Assembly: GCA_018398575.1 (NCBI GenBank)
Contig: JAGTXZ010000006.1
Coordinates: 682,001-746,000, forward strand
Reading direction: 5' to 3'
From: Ampelomyces quisqualis
Taxonomy: Eukaryota > Ascomycota > Dothideomycetes > Pleosporales > Phaeosphaeriaceae
Length of the DNA: 64,000 nucleotides
The notes below the pieces were generated by a model, which was not told where the DNA came from, ran no database searches, and saw nothing but the letters and a program-made list of their open reading frames with translations. Both the position numbers and the translations under genes were made by a program. Shown here one piece after another: positions 30,479-41,321 of this stretch (positions are counted from its first letter, which is position 1; each line of letters opens with the position of its first letter).

Positions 30479-32987
30479 ATGTTTACGTCCCATAAGACTG
30501 ATGCCCTACCGCTCTCGAGGGACCTTCCAACAGATTTCTCGGTCACTGTTCCTCCGTCCTCCGCATCAACCTCTGAACCTTGGACCTCTCAACATCTCCA
30601 TGATCCTCCATATGGAGCGATGCAATCACCTGAACAGAGCCATCGACCGTACTACAGCAGGCGAAGCTCCGTATTCAAGCTGCGCTCTCGGAGTAACACG
30701 GGAGCTTCCATAAAGTCTACTGTTCTAACTCTGGGCCCTACTAGCATGTATTACAGCGACCCATCACGTCCTGAAACCCCCCTAATACTTCATCAGTACG
30801 GCACCCCGGATAGCGAGCTGCTGGGATCTAGGAGGTCTTTGTTCCGGGGTAAGAAAGGAAAGCGGCTTAGTGACTCCGTCTCGTCCAATGCAGTTTGTGC
30901 GGAGTATCAAGGAAAGGATGCAGGCGACAAGCGAATGTTGATGTTGCGTAAGGTCAGAAGACGAACCGACCCATCTGATGAAAGTTGTGAGTGCTACACT
31001 CGCTACCGTCAAATCGTCCCAATTGCTGACCCCGTCAGCCGAAGGCTTGAAGCACCTTATATCCAGACCATTTGACTTTCAGCATGTTTCACACACAGAT
31101 AGACACCAGGTCGCAACTTTCGAACAAAGTTTTGGCAATAAGCTGGCCCCTGGACTTCAACACTTTCCAAACTTTTCGTACGAGACTCTCACAGATCAAG
31201 AATACCAGTGGCCATCTGTCACGAGTTTTGGATCACCACCACAGAGCCCTCAAAGGTCTCATCACGTGCCACAACAACAACAAAAGCAGCCATCATCAAG
31301 GCCAGTTCTTCGCCTCACCAGATCTGTAGAAAGCTTTAGTCAACCAGGTGTCAAAAGCCGTCATCCGCAGTCTGTTCTAGCGACACATCGATCGGCCTGT
31401 TTGTCCCCTCTCGCGGCCATTGACGACGTTCCCGAGGACGCCTTGCGGCATGATTCGAGACCAGTTTCATTCAAATCCCGATCAAAAAGAGAGTCAGGCG
31501 TTTGGCATTCGTTCTCAGCTCCTACCACGCCCGTCACTCAATTCCCAGGACTCAGGGACGACCCATCCTACTTTGGCCACGCCCTCACGACACCTGACGA
31601 TAGCGCACTACCAGCTATGCATACGTCTTTTAGTCCCAGTCTCGACGATGTCGCTGAAGAACCAGAACGCTTCACACGACCTCGTCCTGCGCCCCGTCCG
31701 CCAATCAAAGGTCCAACAACACCCATATCCCCTAAATTCGCCACCTCGATCTTCACCGATCAACACTCCCCAGTCAACAGGACACGAAGCCGTGGAAACT
31801 CGAACCGCTCACCACGCTCTTGCAGTGAGAGAAATCTGAAGTCTCGGCCATTATCACAGATGTCAGACACACTAGGTTGCTTGGATCCGGTTCGTCGAGG
31901 CTCAATTCGGAAGCCTGCCTACAAGCGTCGCCAGTCAAACACATGGCGTGCGCCTGAAAACTCATGGGAAGACGATATTGACTACATCTACGAGCACGCG
32001 CTTGAGGCCGATTGTGACCTCGACTGGGATCGCTCGTCTGATGGTACTTCTGAATTCGACCAGAGCAACGAGAACGACCGCCGTGTGTCTGGTCATGTCA
32101 CACAGGAGCCAATGTCTACCTTGCAATCAGCCTTCGAATCGTCGATGCAGTACCAGCCTCACAACTTCCGAGCATCTCCACTTGTACCGAATGTGCCTGA
32201 GTTGGCTCCCTCGTCCGCGGCATTTGTATCAAACATGGGAACAGGTCTGATTACACCTTGCGACTCGATGCACGCGCGCTCTACAAATCCTGCTCTCTTG
32301 GTACCGCAAGAGTACAAAGACGATCGGGAGAACATGTACGAAGACCTGCTGAACTCGCACGATGACCCTGAGCGTCACTACCCAGCGCTCAATCCACGCT
32401 ATAGTGCTACAAGCTCTGCACGTAGCAGGAGAAGTTCCTATGATAGCAGCCTCATGTCATCAGCGCAGAGTTCTGGCCTGTGGAGCTCTCCCGTCCGCCG
32501 TTCTGCAAGTTCCGCTGGAAGCCTTCCCGACCTCGTACCTTGTCAACGCCGACGTGACTTAAGTTCCAGCCTGGTCATCGACCAATTGTCGGATTCTGTG
32601 GCGTCTTTGTCACATCTGAGCAAGGGAAAGGAGGGGGACGATTTCAAACCACCGGGACGTGTACAAGAGAATTGCACCTTCTTGCCTGTTGAGGAAGACG
32701 CCAAAGAGTCGATCAATCAGCGCACCGCCATCGAGGACGAGCTTCGGGCTTCTCTTGAATGTGCGCGACAAGGACCGCACCGCTCAACACACGCACCGGC
32801 TCGTTATCACAAGCAGACAATGTCAGACGGTGCGGCAAAGCTACTCTCGGCAGCGACCGTTGCATCCGAAGCCCACCAGTCCAAGACTCGTGGCCGTGCT
32901 GCGACTGCGTCTCAGGCTGCCAAATCGCCTATACTTAGCCTTTTCCCAGCACCTCCACGGTACCCACTAAACCCCCACCGATACTGA
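30479..32987 (+). CDS. CRIB-domain protein, putative Cdc42/Rac effector
   Basis: Exons 30479-30986 and 31039-32987 give 818 residues. The 52-nt intron (GTGAGT donor, GTCAG acceptor, GCTGAC branch-like site) keeps phase. Directly after the junction is HLISRPFDFQHVSHTDRHQ (about residues 175-193), which fits the CRIB consensus ISxPxxFxHxxH that binds GTP-loaded Cdc42 or Rac. The rest is disordered: Ser/Arg-rich before the CRIB (RRSSVFKLRSRSNTG, a basic FRGKKGKRLSD patch that could bind membranes), and Ser/Pro-rich after it with several SPxxS/RxxS sites. No kinase domain is present, so it is not a PAK. It is more like a GIC/BORG-type scaffold in polarised growth; that role is inferred from the CRIB alone. 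Confidence 0.8.
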
Positions 32988-33419
32988 TATCTTGTCATGC
33001 CTGCGCTCGAACAGCCAGGATGTCCTCACCCAAGCGAAGTGTGGCTGGCACGAATTTCACTTGAACTCATCCCCACTGATATCTTTCAATGTCAACATCT
33101 ACGATTCAAGATTTTTTCCTTCTCTAGTTATCAAGTTTGGTGCTCGGGCTTAGCATCTCTTTTTTGTACACAAAAGTCACAGCGAGGAGTTCATGTTCCG
33201 TTTTGCGTCCGAGCATACATAGCAAGCGATTTTTCCCTTTCCAATACAGTCACACGCTTTCATACTTGTCAGGCCCGCAACGGCATTCGAGCTGTTTGTA
33301 TAACACATGGATTCGCCTCATACATGTCCGCATCTTGCAGCTCGATAATTTCCTATGTCACATAATGGAGTTGGTCAAGATGATCTGGACGCATTGCATG
33401 AACGGCATGCACCTCATGT

Positions 33420-33647
33420 GGTCATCAAGATCAACAGTGGTCATCAATATCAACAGTGGTCATCAATATCAACAGTGGTCATCAATATCAACAGTGGTCA
33501 TCAATATCAACAGTGGTCATCAATATCAACAGTGGTCATCAATATCAACAGTGGTCATCAATATCAACAGTGGTCATCAATATCAACAGTGGTCATCAAT
33601 ATCAACAGTGGTCATCAATATCAACAGTGGTCATCAAATCTCAACAT
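33420..33647 (+). repeat. 19-bp minisatellite, 12 units
   Basis: Twelve head-to-tail units of GGTCATCAATATCAACAGT start every 19 bases from 33420 to 33629. The ten inner units are identical; the first differs at one base (AAG for AAT) and the last has diverged. Since 19 is not a multiple of three, any reading frame passes through all three frames and encodes a 19-residue repeat. No stop occurs, so all plus-strand frames are open here. Confidence 0.97.
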
Positions 33648-34513
33648 GATCATTCTGCCGCTTACTTATCTCACCACGTCAGTGCACCACTCATCACAAA
33701 ATCTAATAGTACATAATTCTATCCCCTTGAATTCCTCATCTGTACCTCGGTCACACTCGCCCGCCATTAGCTTAGAAACCTCTAAAACTGCCTTGCGAGC
33801 GCCACGCCACCATCGATCCGTCCCATTCAACTGAATCATGTTCACAACACGCCAGCGTCGCACATAGCGTATTGTCCGTACGTCATCCCTGAGTAGTTGT
33901 CATGAAACAGGTGTTTCTAGAACCACTCATGGAAAAAGATTATTTCCTTTCTGTAAGGTTGGCGCTAGCGGGACCCTGAATACATGAAAACACCAGCGGA
34001 AATTTTAAAGACCCTGAAATCTAGCATGCTGACACCATCAAACGTGTGGTGAGAAATGTAAAATTATCGCGCTCAGGACGCGTGAGGTGTGGCACGGACA
34101 CAAAGCACGATGTGGCGTGCAGGGAAGGATGAAGCAAGATGGGGTTTTGGGACGCAGTGCCAAATTAGAACGGCAGAGCGAAGTGCCAGCCCAGCCTTGT
34201 GGGTTGCGAGCGCGTCTCCAAACCAATGCGGGCATAGACGCAGCCGAGCTGGACAGTTGGCTGTGCCTGACTTTTGATCATGGCATTTTGCCAGAGTGCG
34301 GCGTGTGCAGCCACGTTTGTCGCGGCTGTACGGAGATGTGTTGGGCAACTGAATGCGCGCGGAAAACGCTATTTTACGTGCGCGCTGGACATAGCAGACC
34401 GGTCCCGGAGCTGTGCACTGGGACGGGATTGGATGAGCATAGTTCTCAATGCCAGTATGCATTTGTGTTTTGCCGCCATACGGTACTCGCTCGCGACCTG
34501 TAATGCATGAGCA

Positions 34514-34540
34514 GGTACGGAGTACATGGTACTCCGTACC
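34514..34540. repeat. TACGGAGTAC inverted pair (hairpin)
   Basis: Arms GGTACGGAGTAC (34514-34525) and GTACTCCGTACC (34529-34540) are perfect reverse complements around a 3-base spacer. Same decamer as elsewhere in the window. Confidence 0.9.
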
Positions 34541-35271
34541 GTAATGCGCATCAACATCGCTAGCTCACGACCTATCGAATCTGGGGAAGCTCCATGCATT
34601 GTCCGGATAAGGCTCCTTCGATCAGGAAAGGATATGCGTCACGTCGTTAAGCCCTAGTTGACAAGATATACCCCCAGTCTGCTCGTCTCAATATCATCAT
34701 CCTATATGCAACGCGATGCGCCTCGTCTCAGCAGAATACTACGGAGTAATCTATGCTCATTCGTAGAACAAATCGACAGGGAATGATTGGATTTGGCCGG
34801 ATAAAGGGCCGCTGTTTGTTCCCGCCATGTGCATGTCATCCCCAGGTATGGAAAGAGGGACATTGCGTGTGCCATCCTGGTGAGAACGGTCTCTGTTCGC
34901 GTTGTCTCGCTACTCGGGTAATATGCACATGTGCCATGGTGTGTTAGTGTCCAATATTTATGCTTGCCGAGAAAGATTATGCAGGCCGTCTTATGAGGTG
35001 CACGGCCAGGGCGTCACATATGGTGTACGGAACGATAAGCGTGTGAATGCGAGATGACAGAAAAGAGCAGGGCGAAAGCCCAGGTACAGCCGAATGAGAA
35101 TATGATGGAAAGGCAGTATGCTGAAAACAGGAGGGGCTCACTCAGCTTGATCAGACACCGACTGCATCGCAGCACGTGCAAAGAGTGAACGGCGAAGTCA
35201 ATAAGCAACAGTTTCAGCCTCAGACAAGACAAGTCGCTTCTGGACTTGTTCAAGAAAACATGCACGATCAG

Positions 35272-35972
35272 TCAGATCCGCTTCCTTCTCTGCATTCTCG
35301 CTGGCAGAGCGAGCAATTTGACTCGCGCACCACCCAGTGACGATACATAGTCTTCGAGAAGGATCCCGACTACTGCACTGTTCAACTCCGCCATCTCGAA
35401 CTGCTCCCTTGGCTTGCGGCCAGCCTTTGGATCAAAGTCAACACTAATGCCGGTCCACCGTAATTGTCGAGCGATGGACATCTTCTCTTCCACAAGCAGA
35501 CTGCTCCCATATGCTACGATCCATGCGCCAATTCTGCACACTAGTCTCAGCGCGTTGGACTGCGCTTTGAGGATTGTCAGCATGCGATCGACTTTGAAAG
35601 ATATGCCAACACAGAGAATCTCGCGTCTGCTGAATAAGCTGACAAGGCTGTCATGTCGTCCTCTTGCAGCTATACTGCCTAACTTGAGGATAGAGTCCTT
35701 CAGAACTACTTCGTGAACCAGGCAGGTATATGAATCCAAGTCTCGCGCGAAGGAGAGGTTCAAATTGATAGAGTGGGCGATATCGGATGCTGCCAAGTAT
35801 CGGAGAAGCAGGTCCATCCCCTCGACTCCCTTCCGCATTGCCCGTTTGGTGAGAGCACTTGGTCTGCTCGGAAGAACCCAAGAGTCTCGGAGAAGCTAAA
35901 TTCTGTTTCTGGTTGTAGCACGTATGCGCAGGTCTTGTCGGCGACCTCTTCGTCCAGACTTTTTGGCTCCAT
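35272..35972 (-). pseudogene. Frame-disrupted unknown gene
   Basis: Two overlapping minus-strand frames look like one gene broken by a frameshift near 35840. The first starts at an ATG (35972, MEPKSLDEEVADKTCAYV) and reads well to about FFRADQVLSPNG. The second begins about there (KRAMRKGVEGMDLLLRYLAA) and runs to a stop at 35272, about 195 residues. It has amphipathic, Leu-rich helical character (SINLNLSFARDL, DRMLTILKAQSNALRL) and a basic end (MQRRKRI). The only splice that would restore frame is 26 nt, too short for a fungal intron. So this is either a pseudogene or an assembly error. No domain recognised. Confidence 0.4.
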
Positions 35973-36703
35973 CTCTTACTTCACTTCATTCCAGAGAAGC
36001 TTGTCCAGCTTGTCGACTGCCGAACTGATTGATCACACGAGATGCTTAGGAAAACCAACCGCTGAGAAAATACCCTCTAGAACTAGACGATGGTTGATTT
36101 TGATTGTGACGTCGAATCTCAATGCATAGATACAGGCTCGGAGGGATTTCGTAAACACGTGGCGTTGCGCATCGAAAGGTGGTTTGACACTCATTCTACT
36201 TGTTGAAGGCTCGCATCGAAATATATATAACCGTGTCTATAAAAATCATGAAGCTTTGAAGCTCGGTCTTCGATTGGTTCCTGCGGCAACTGAAGTCGCC
36301 CACCTTGTATCGCACATTTGCGACCGCATCGCGGGGGCCTTTAGTTGCGCCGGATATGACGAATTCGGTCTTGTCGAACGGAACAGCCCTTTACACTGCC
36401 ACCCGCCCGATATCGTCTCGACGGTATTCCGATATATCAAGGGAAGCATAAAGGTGATGGAAGCCAAGAACGGCCCTCTCCAACGTTCATTGTCGTTGTG
36501 CTTTACAGCCAATCACATCGTTTTGTGAGCTCGCCTACGTCATCGTCCGCCATATCTTCGAAATCGCCATCGCCAAGTCAATGATGAGAACCTCAGCCAC
36601 GTTTGTCATCCCATCGATTATCGCCATCGACTTTTCTTCTCCTTTCATCTGCTGCATTTTGCATTCGAGCTTGATTGAATTCCGCCCACCCTAAAGCTTC
36701 ATC
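35973..36703. other. Intergenic, divergent from the PAF-acetylhydrolase gene
   Basis: One plus-strand open frame of 114 codons (36184-36528) has no recognisable motif. The 100 bases before 36704 are pyrimidine-rich and likely the promoter and leader of the PAF-acetylhydrolase gene. Nothing else seen. Confidence 0.45.
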
Positions 36704-38237
36704 ATGGTGTTTGAACTGCGGCCTTTGACGCCGCGTCGTATAGTCATTTTCACATCAGCATCAGTACTCTTTTGGATATTCGTTTTCAGCCTAACGCCAA
36801 TCATATCGCCACTTCCTCCTTACACCGGACCACATGAAGTTGGCATCTTAGACGTGGAAACTGAAGTACAGAAGCGAGTCATCCACGATGCGATATTGAA
36901 AGAGACGGGAGAGAAGGCGTTCGAATTATCTACACTGGCGGTTACCCTCTATTACCCATCTTCGTTACCGTCGGCACCATCAAGTTTGCGACCATGGGCA
37001 AGGCCGTGGCTCCCTCAGCCAATCTCGCTCATCGGGAGAGGCTATGCCCGACTTGCAGGCATCTCATTTGCACCCCTTCAGTCACTTTTCACGTTTGGTC
37101 TGTGGCTACTTGGTTCAGGCACGGTGATTCCAGGTGTTGTTGACGCGCCAATCCTAGTCGGTGGTGGAAAAGTCCCTCTTGATGAGAATGGTCGCGGCAA
37201 AGCGTCAGATGGAGCCAAAAGGGAGCATCAAGAATTGAAGCGGGATGATGGCAATGTCGGAACTCTACCTTGTGTCGTATTCACGCATGGGATGGCTGGT
37301 ATGAGCCAAAGTTACTCGCACTACCTGGGCAGCATCGCGAGTCATGGCTACGTCGTGGCAGCAGTTGAGCACCGCGATGGAAGTGGTCCCGGTACCATTG
37401 TTCATTATCCCGATGGAAAGAAGAAGAAGGTATGGCATATGAAATTACGCAATCTCGAATCGAAGCCGCCAATGACCGACCTGGATCTGAAAAAGGCGCA
37501 GCTCGCTTTCCGCGAAGCCGAGATCAGCGAGACAATCAAGCTCTTTGCTCGGCTGAACGCTGGAGAAGCACCTGTTGTAAATCTCAAGCTAGATTCACCA
37601 CGCGAAGCTCTTCCCGGCTTCAAGGGACGTCTCAACATGGATGCCATTACTGTCGTCGGCCACTCGTACGGCGCCACCGGAGCTATGAAAGCTCTGAAGG
37701 CAGCTGGAACCAAGGACATGCCTATCAATGGAGGCATCGCCCTGGATCCCGGAAAGGGCTCGGGACCATTGAACAAAGATATCCATGTCCCTGTGTTGGT
37801 TATGCAGAGTGGCGAATGGACCGAGAAGCAAGTAGATTTCTACGACCAGGGGAAGCACTTTGATGTAGTACGAAAGATTATCGAAAGTGTGAAGGAAGGT
37901 TGGTTTATGACTTTGAGTAAGTATCTTCATCCGTGTTCCCATCTACAAATGCTAACATGACACAGCTGGTACCGCTCATCCATCTTGCACCGACGCACCA
38001 CTGATCGTCCCTTGGATCATGAAGATGGTCACTGGTACCACACTAGACCCTAGAATAGCGCTCCGCGAGTACATTGACACTTCCGTCCGATTTCTCGAGT
38101 ATCTGCAGTCTGGAGACAAGAAGGGCATGCTAGCTAGCGACGTCACAAGTCAAGCCGGGCCACTTGGTGATGCCGACAAACGCAACAAGGCCAACGGCCA
38201 GTACGGTGCTAAATGGGAAGTTCACGTAGTCCCATGA
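36704..38237 (+). CDS. PAF-acetylhydrolase-like phospholipase (group II/plasma type)
   Basis: Exons 36704-37916 and 37966-38237 give 494 residues; the 49-nt intron has a GTAAGT donor, a GCTAAC branch site and an ACACAG acceptor. It is an alpha/beta hydrolase of the platelet-activating-factor acetylhydrolase family, which removes short or oxidised sn-2 acyl chains from phospholipids. The catalytic triad is visible: Ser in the nucleophile elbow VVGHSYGATG (about residue 321), Asp in GGIALDPG, and His in TGTAHPS just after the intron. VVFTHGMAGMSQSYSHYLG is the oxyanion-hole region. Near the N-terminus a hydrophobic segment (IVIFTSASVLFWIFVFSLT) is a single membrane anchor or uncleaved signal, so the enzyme is probably membrane-bound with a luminal domain. 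An insert of Lys/Asp-rich sequence (about 155-185) precedes the core. Confidence 0.9.
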
Positions 38238-38862
38238 GACTACAGAAATACATGAGAATTACTAGCATAACACACATGCAGGAATTCATCCACCAACCAG
38301 GCCCAGCAAAACCCCTTACCTAACCATCCATCTCCCCAACCTTTCACTCTGACTTCCGATTTTTTTCCTTTTACTTTTTTTTCTTTTGCTTTTTTTTCCC
38401 TTTTCCCTCCCCTATCCCTACCTTCCCACCAACTACCATCATTCCCAAAAAAAAAAACCCTTGCCCATCCCTGCCCCCCTCACACATGGCTCTTCTCTTC
38501 CCCACCCACCCATCTCTACAACCCATACGATCCCCTTCTCACATAACATGCCCCAAACCCCACTCCCGCCACCACCATCAAGGCGCCAAACAGCGCAGTG
38601 GTGCACCCGCGCACCCACCGACCGCTGCGGAAAGTGGTGTGTGTACACCAACAGCGCCGTGAGTCTTGCGATGGATGCATGCTAGGAGGAGGGAATGGGT
38701 GGAAGTATGGTGTATGATGTGAAAGCCCTTGGTTGAAGAAATTGGATATTCACGACAAGGTTGAGTTTTTTGTGGAAAGAAAGGTAAAGGGGGAGGGGGG
38801 GGGGGGTTATGAATGAACATAAGGGTGTAAAGAATCCAGACTAGCATTCGAATCAGGGTGGG
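38238..38862. other. Convergent 3' spacer with pyrimidine tract
   Basis: Between two convergent genes. It has a long C/T-rich tract (about 38357-38475, including T-runs) and an opposite-sense G-run at 38790-38804. Likely the overlapping 3' untranslated and termination regions. No coding region seen. Confidence 0.5.
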
Positions 38863-40326
38863 CTATCGTGGCCAGACTTTGCCTAATGCACCAATACCGG
38901 CCCGTATGCCCCCATTCCCGGGGTTTTTCCTCCTCTTGCCCGTCTTGTTCTCCAATCTCGTACAACTAACGTCCGCCTTGACCAGCATGAAGCTCTCGTC
39001 AAACACATGCCCATTCGCATTCCCGCAGCGCTCCAATGCAGGCGCAAGCGCAAGTTCCACTCTCCTACTGCCTGTCACTCCGCTACCATAATCCTCGTCA
39101 TCCTCGACGTCTTCCATTTCACTCTCGTAGAACCCGTAGCCCCAGTACATGTCCATCTTGCCGCCTGTAAACGTCACAAAGCGGTAGTCAGCGAGTTGGC
39201 GCTTCATTTTGAGATCGAGGGCTACGGCGGCGGAGAGGATGGTATGCAGCTGTTCTTTTCCAGATCGTAGGGATTGTGCGCTCCAGGGTCGGAGCTTTCG
39301 GCGCATGCGACTGCAGAGGCGTTTTATGCGCTTGAGGACGGGCGCAGCGTCAAAGGTGGGGCGCCACTTGCCGTCGACTTGGGGGACGAGGAGGTTGACA
39401 GTGAGGGAGCGCCATTGGTGGTATTCTTCTGCTTGGTGTTTGTTTTTCACGGCTTTCCGAAGCGTGTCGTTGATGGCGCGCAGGGACTTGTCGCCGAGCT
39501 TGCCGGCCCAGATGTAGCCGCTTCCTTTCTTCCAGTTGCTGAAGATGTTTTGCTGCAGGGTGGACCAGATGTATGCTTGTATTAAAAGGGGGCGCTCGGT
39601 GGGAGATTTGAGGTATGTGGCGTAGTTGTCTGTGAGGTTGCCGAAGAGCTCTTTTGCGCGGTGGAGGTAAGGTCGCTTGCTGCTTGTCCTGACAGGCCCG
39701 GCGAAGTATTCTTCGCTCCATATTCGGATTTCGCAGCGCAGGGCGTGGAGTTCTTGGATCAACGTCTTCTCTTCCGACTTGTACACGACCGAGTTCCCCT
39801 CTGGGATGCCGTGTGGACCCACGCTCTTCCGTTGCAGTTCCTTCCTCAGCGCGTCTCGCTCTCTCGTGACGTGGTAGAAGCGCTGCACCAGGTCGTCCTG
39901 GCTGCTGCCTGGTTTTGGCGGTACCGTTGGGTAGCCATTCAGGCCCAATCGACTCGGGCTGGGTGAGCTCGCCGTGGAGCCGCCCGAGCTCGATTCGGCG
40001 AGCGTTGCTGTGACTTTGACATGTGGCAGTGTGTACTGCGTTTTCCGGCTGCTCCTCGGGAGGAGCTCCTCCTCGTCCGACCATCCGGCATCGGCATCCC
40101 CAAACGGGTCCGGGTTCGGCGGTGCGCCCATGCCTGGGCAGGAGGTAGCGGTGCTCGCCGACGAGACGTGGCCGTGCACGACTTCGGCAGAGGGGCAGGT
40201 CAGCTTCAGCGAGCGGAGGGTCGAGTCGCGGACGTCTGTGGATGTGGCTCAGTCAGCGCGCCACTTGTTGGCGTGCATTCGTGGCGGGTGGGCCGAGCAT
40301 GGCGCACCTGGGGAGAGAGTCGCCAT
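38863..40326 (-). CDS. Conserved-looking hypothetical protein
   Basis: Exons 40326-40308 and 40235-38863 give 463 residues. The large exon lacks an ATG at its start; a 19-nt first exon (MATLSP) joins it in phase through a GTGCGC donor and a CCACAG acceptor. Residues 1-120 are disordered (acidic patch GWSDEEELLPR, Ser-rich). From about 125 a coiled coil follows (DDLVQRFYHVTRERDALRKEL), then a helical, Trp-rich globular part: IQELHALRCEIRIWSEEYF, YIWSTLQQNIFSNW, EEYHQWRSLTVNLL. It ends with a basic tail. The composition suggests a real fungal-specific family, but I cannot name it and infer no function. Confidence 0.75.
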
Positions 40327-41321
40327 GGCCACATGTCTAATATATGCCAGCCTGGAGCTATCTTGGTCTGCGCGGGGTGCTGGGTCACGTGTCTCTTGCC
40401 AGCGGTGTCGCTTGGACGCAAAGGCAGCAAAGACAAGGCGAAAATGAATGGGAAGAAGCAGCCATGTCGACCAGCCCACGGCAAAGCAAACATGTGACGT
40501 GCGCTGCCAGCCTCGATGGACGGAGCGAAGGCCCAGGCGATTCCGTGGACCAGTACATAGGACTCGGGGCTGCAACGCAGACGGGTGACGGTGTGACGGG
40601 CATGGCTTCCATGCAGCCCACCAGCTGTTATTCCGACAGGGCGTGTCCTGATTGGCTGCACCGTTGGGGTGCACTTGTCTAGATGCCGTGTTTGGCTTTG
40701 GGCATGCGATAAAGTGACGGGTCGACCAAGTGTTGGCGAGTTCACAAGGACCCATCATCTCGGCATGGACGGGACATGGCGTCGTCGTGCCTCGAGGAAG
40801 AAAAGATATGGCATCACCCCAACCTGTCCATCTGTCCATCTGTCCATCAACTCAGCAGTTCGGTCAAAATCGAAAGCTCGTATTTTCTTCTCCCATGTGT
40901 CGTCTGGTAGAGTTCTGGCGCGAGCAGAGATGACATAACGTAACGAATCGAGCACGGCAAAAGCAAGGGTAGAGAGGCTTTGTCAGCATAGGCCAGCCCA
41001 CTGAGGTACATGTGCATTTCAGATGGGAAACTCAAACTCAGTCACAATGCACTGGGCGTCTGTACCGAGTAAGCACGGCCGTACTCGAGATTTTCCTTGA
41101 CGTTGTGACGGTTGAGCAGAAAGTGGTTACCGTCCGAGGTGCAGCTTGCCATTCCGACTCCCGCCATTCCCAAAGGAGTAAAGCCAAGCTGACCATAGTG
41201 GGGCGAGGAGTCTGGTCGCATCGAACACTTCCGGCTTAACAAACGCACCGTGCTCCGACCAACGACTTTGCATTCGACACGGATTCGATACAAGGGAAGA
41301 GCTGGGAGCATAGAGCCAGGA
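40327..41321. other. Divergent promoter region, 1 kb
   Basis: Separates the divergent hypothetical gene and Zn2Cys6 regulator. A CATCTGTC repeat occurs near 40830-40850. Open frames are present but none is convincing. Nothing else identified. Confidence 0.45.

Larger units (their letters stand above)
32988..35271. other. Intergenic region with minisatellite and hairpin
   Basis: No supported gene. It contains the 19-bp minisatellite (33420-33647) and the TACGGAGTAC hairpin (34514-34540), plus a further motif copy at 34740-34748. Short Cys-containing open frames at 34087-34503 and 34753-34947 lack signal peptides or known motifs and were not called. The first few hundred bases are probably the 3' untranslated region of the CRIB gene. 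Confidence 0.55.

Noticed and set aside
33137..33834. Overlapping plus-strand frames encoding 19-residue repeats
   Set aside because: Openness is a by-product of the 19-bp minisatellite lacking stops; no start context, domain or conserved flank supports a protein.
34087..34947. Two short Cys-containing frames as candidate secreted effectors
   Set aside because: No signal peptide, no regular cysteine pattern and no gene context; probably chance frames.
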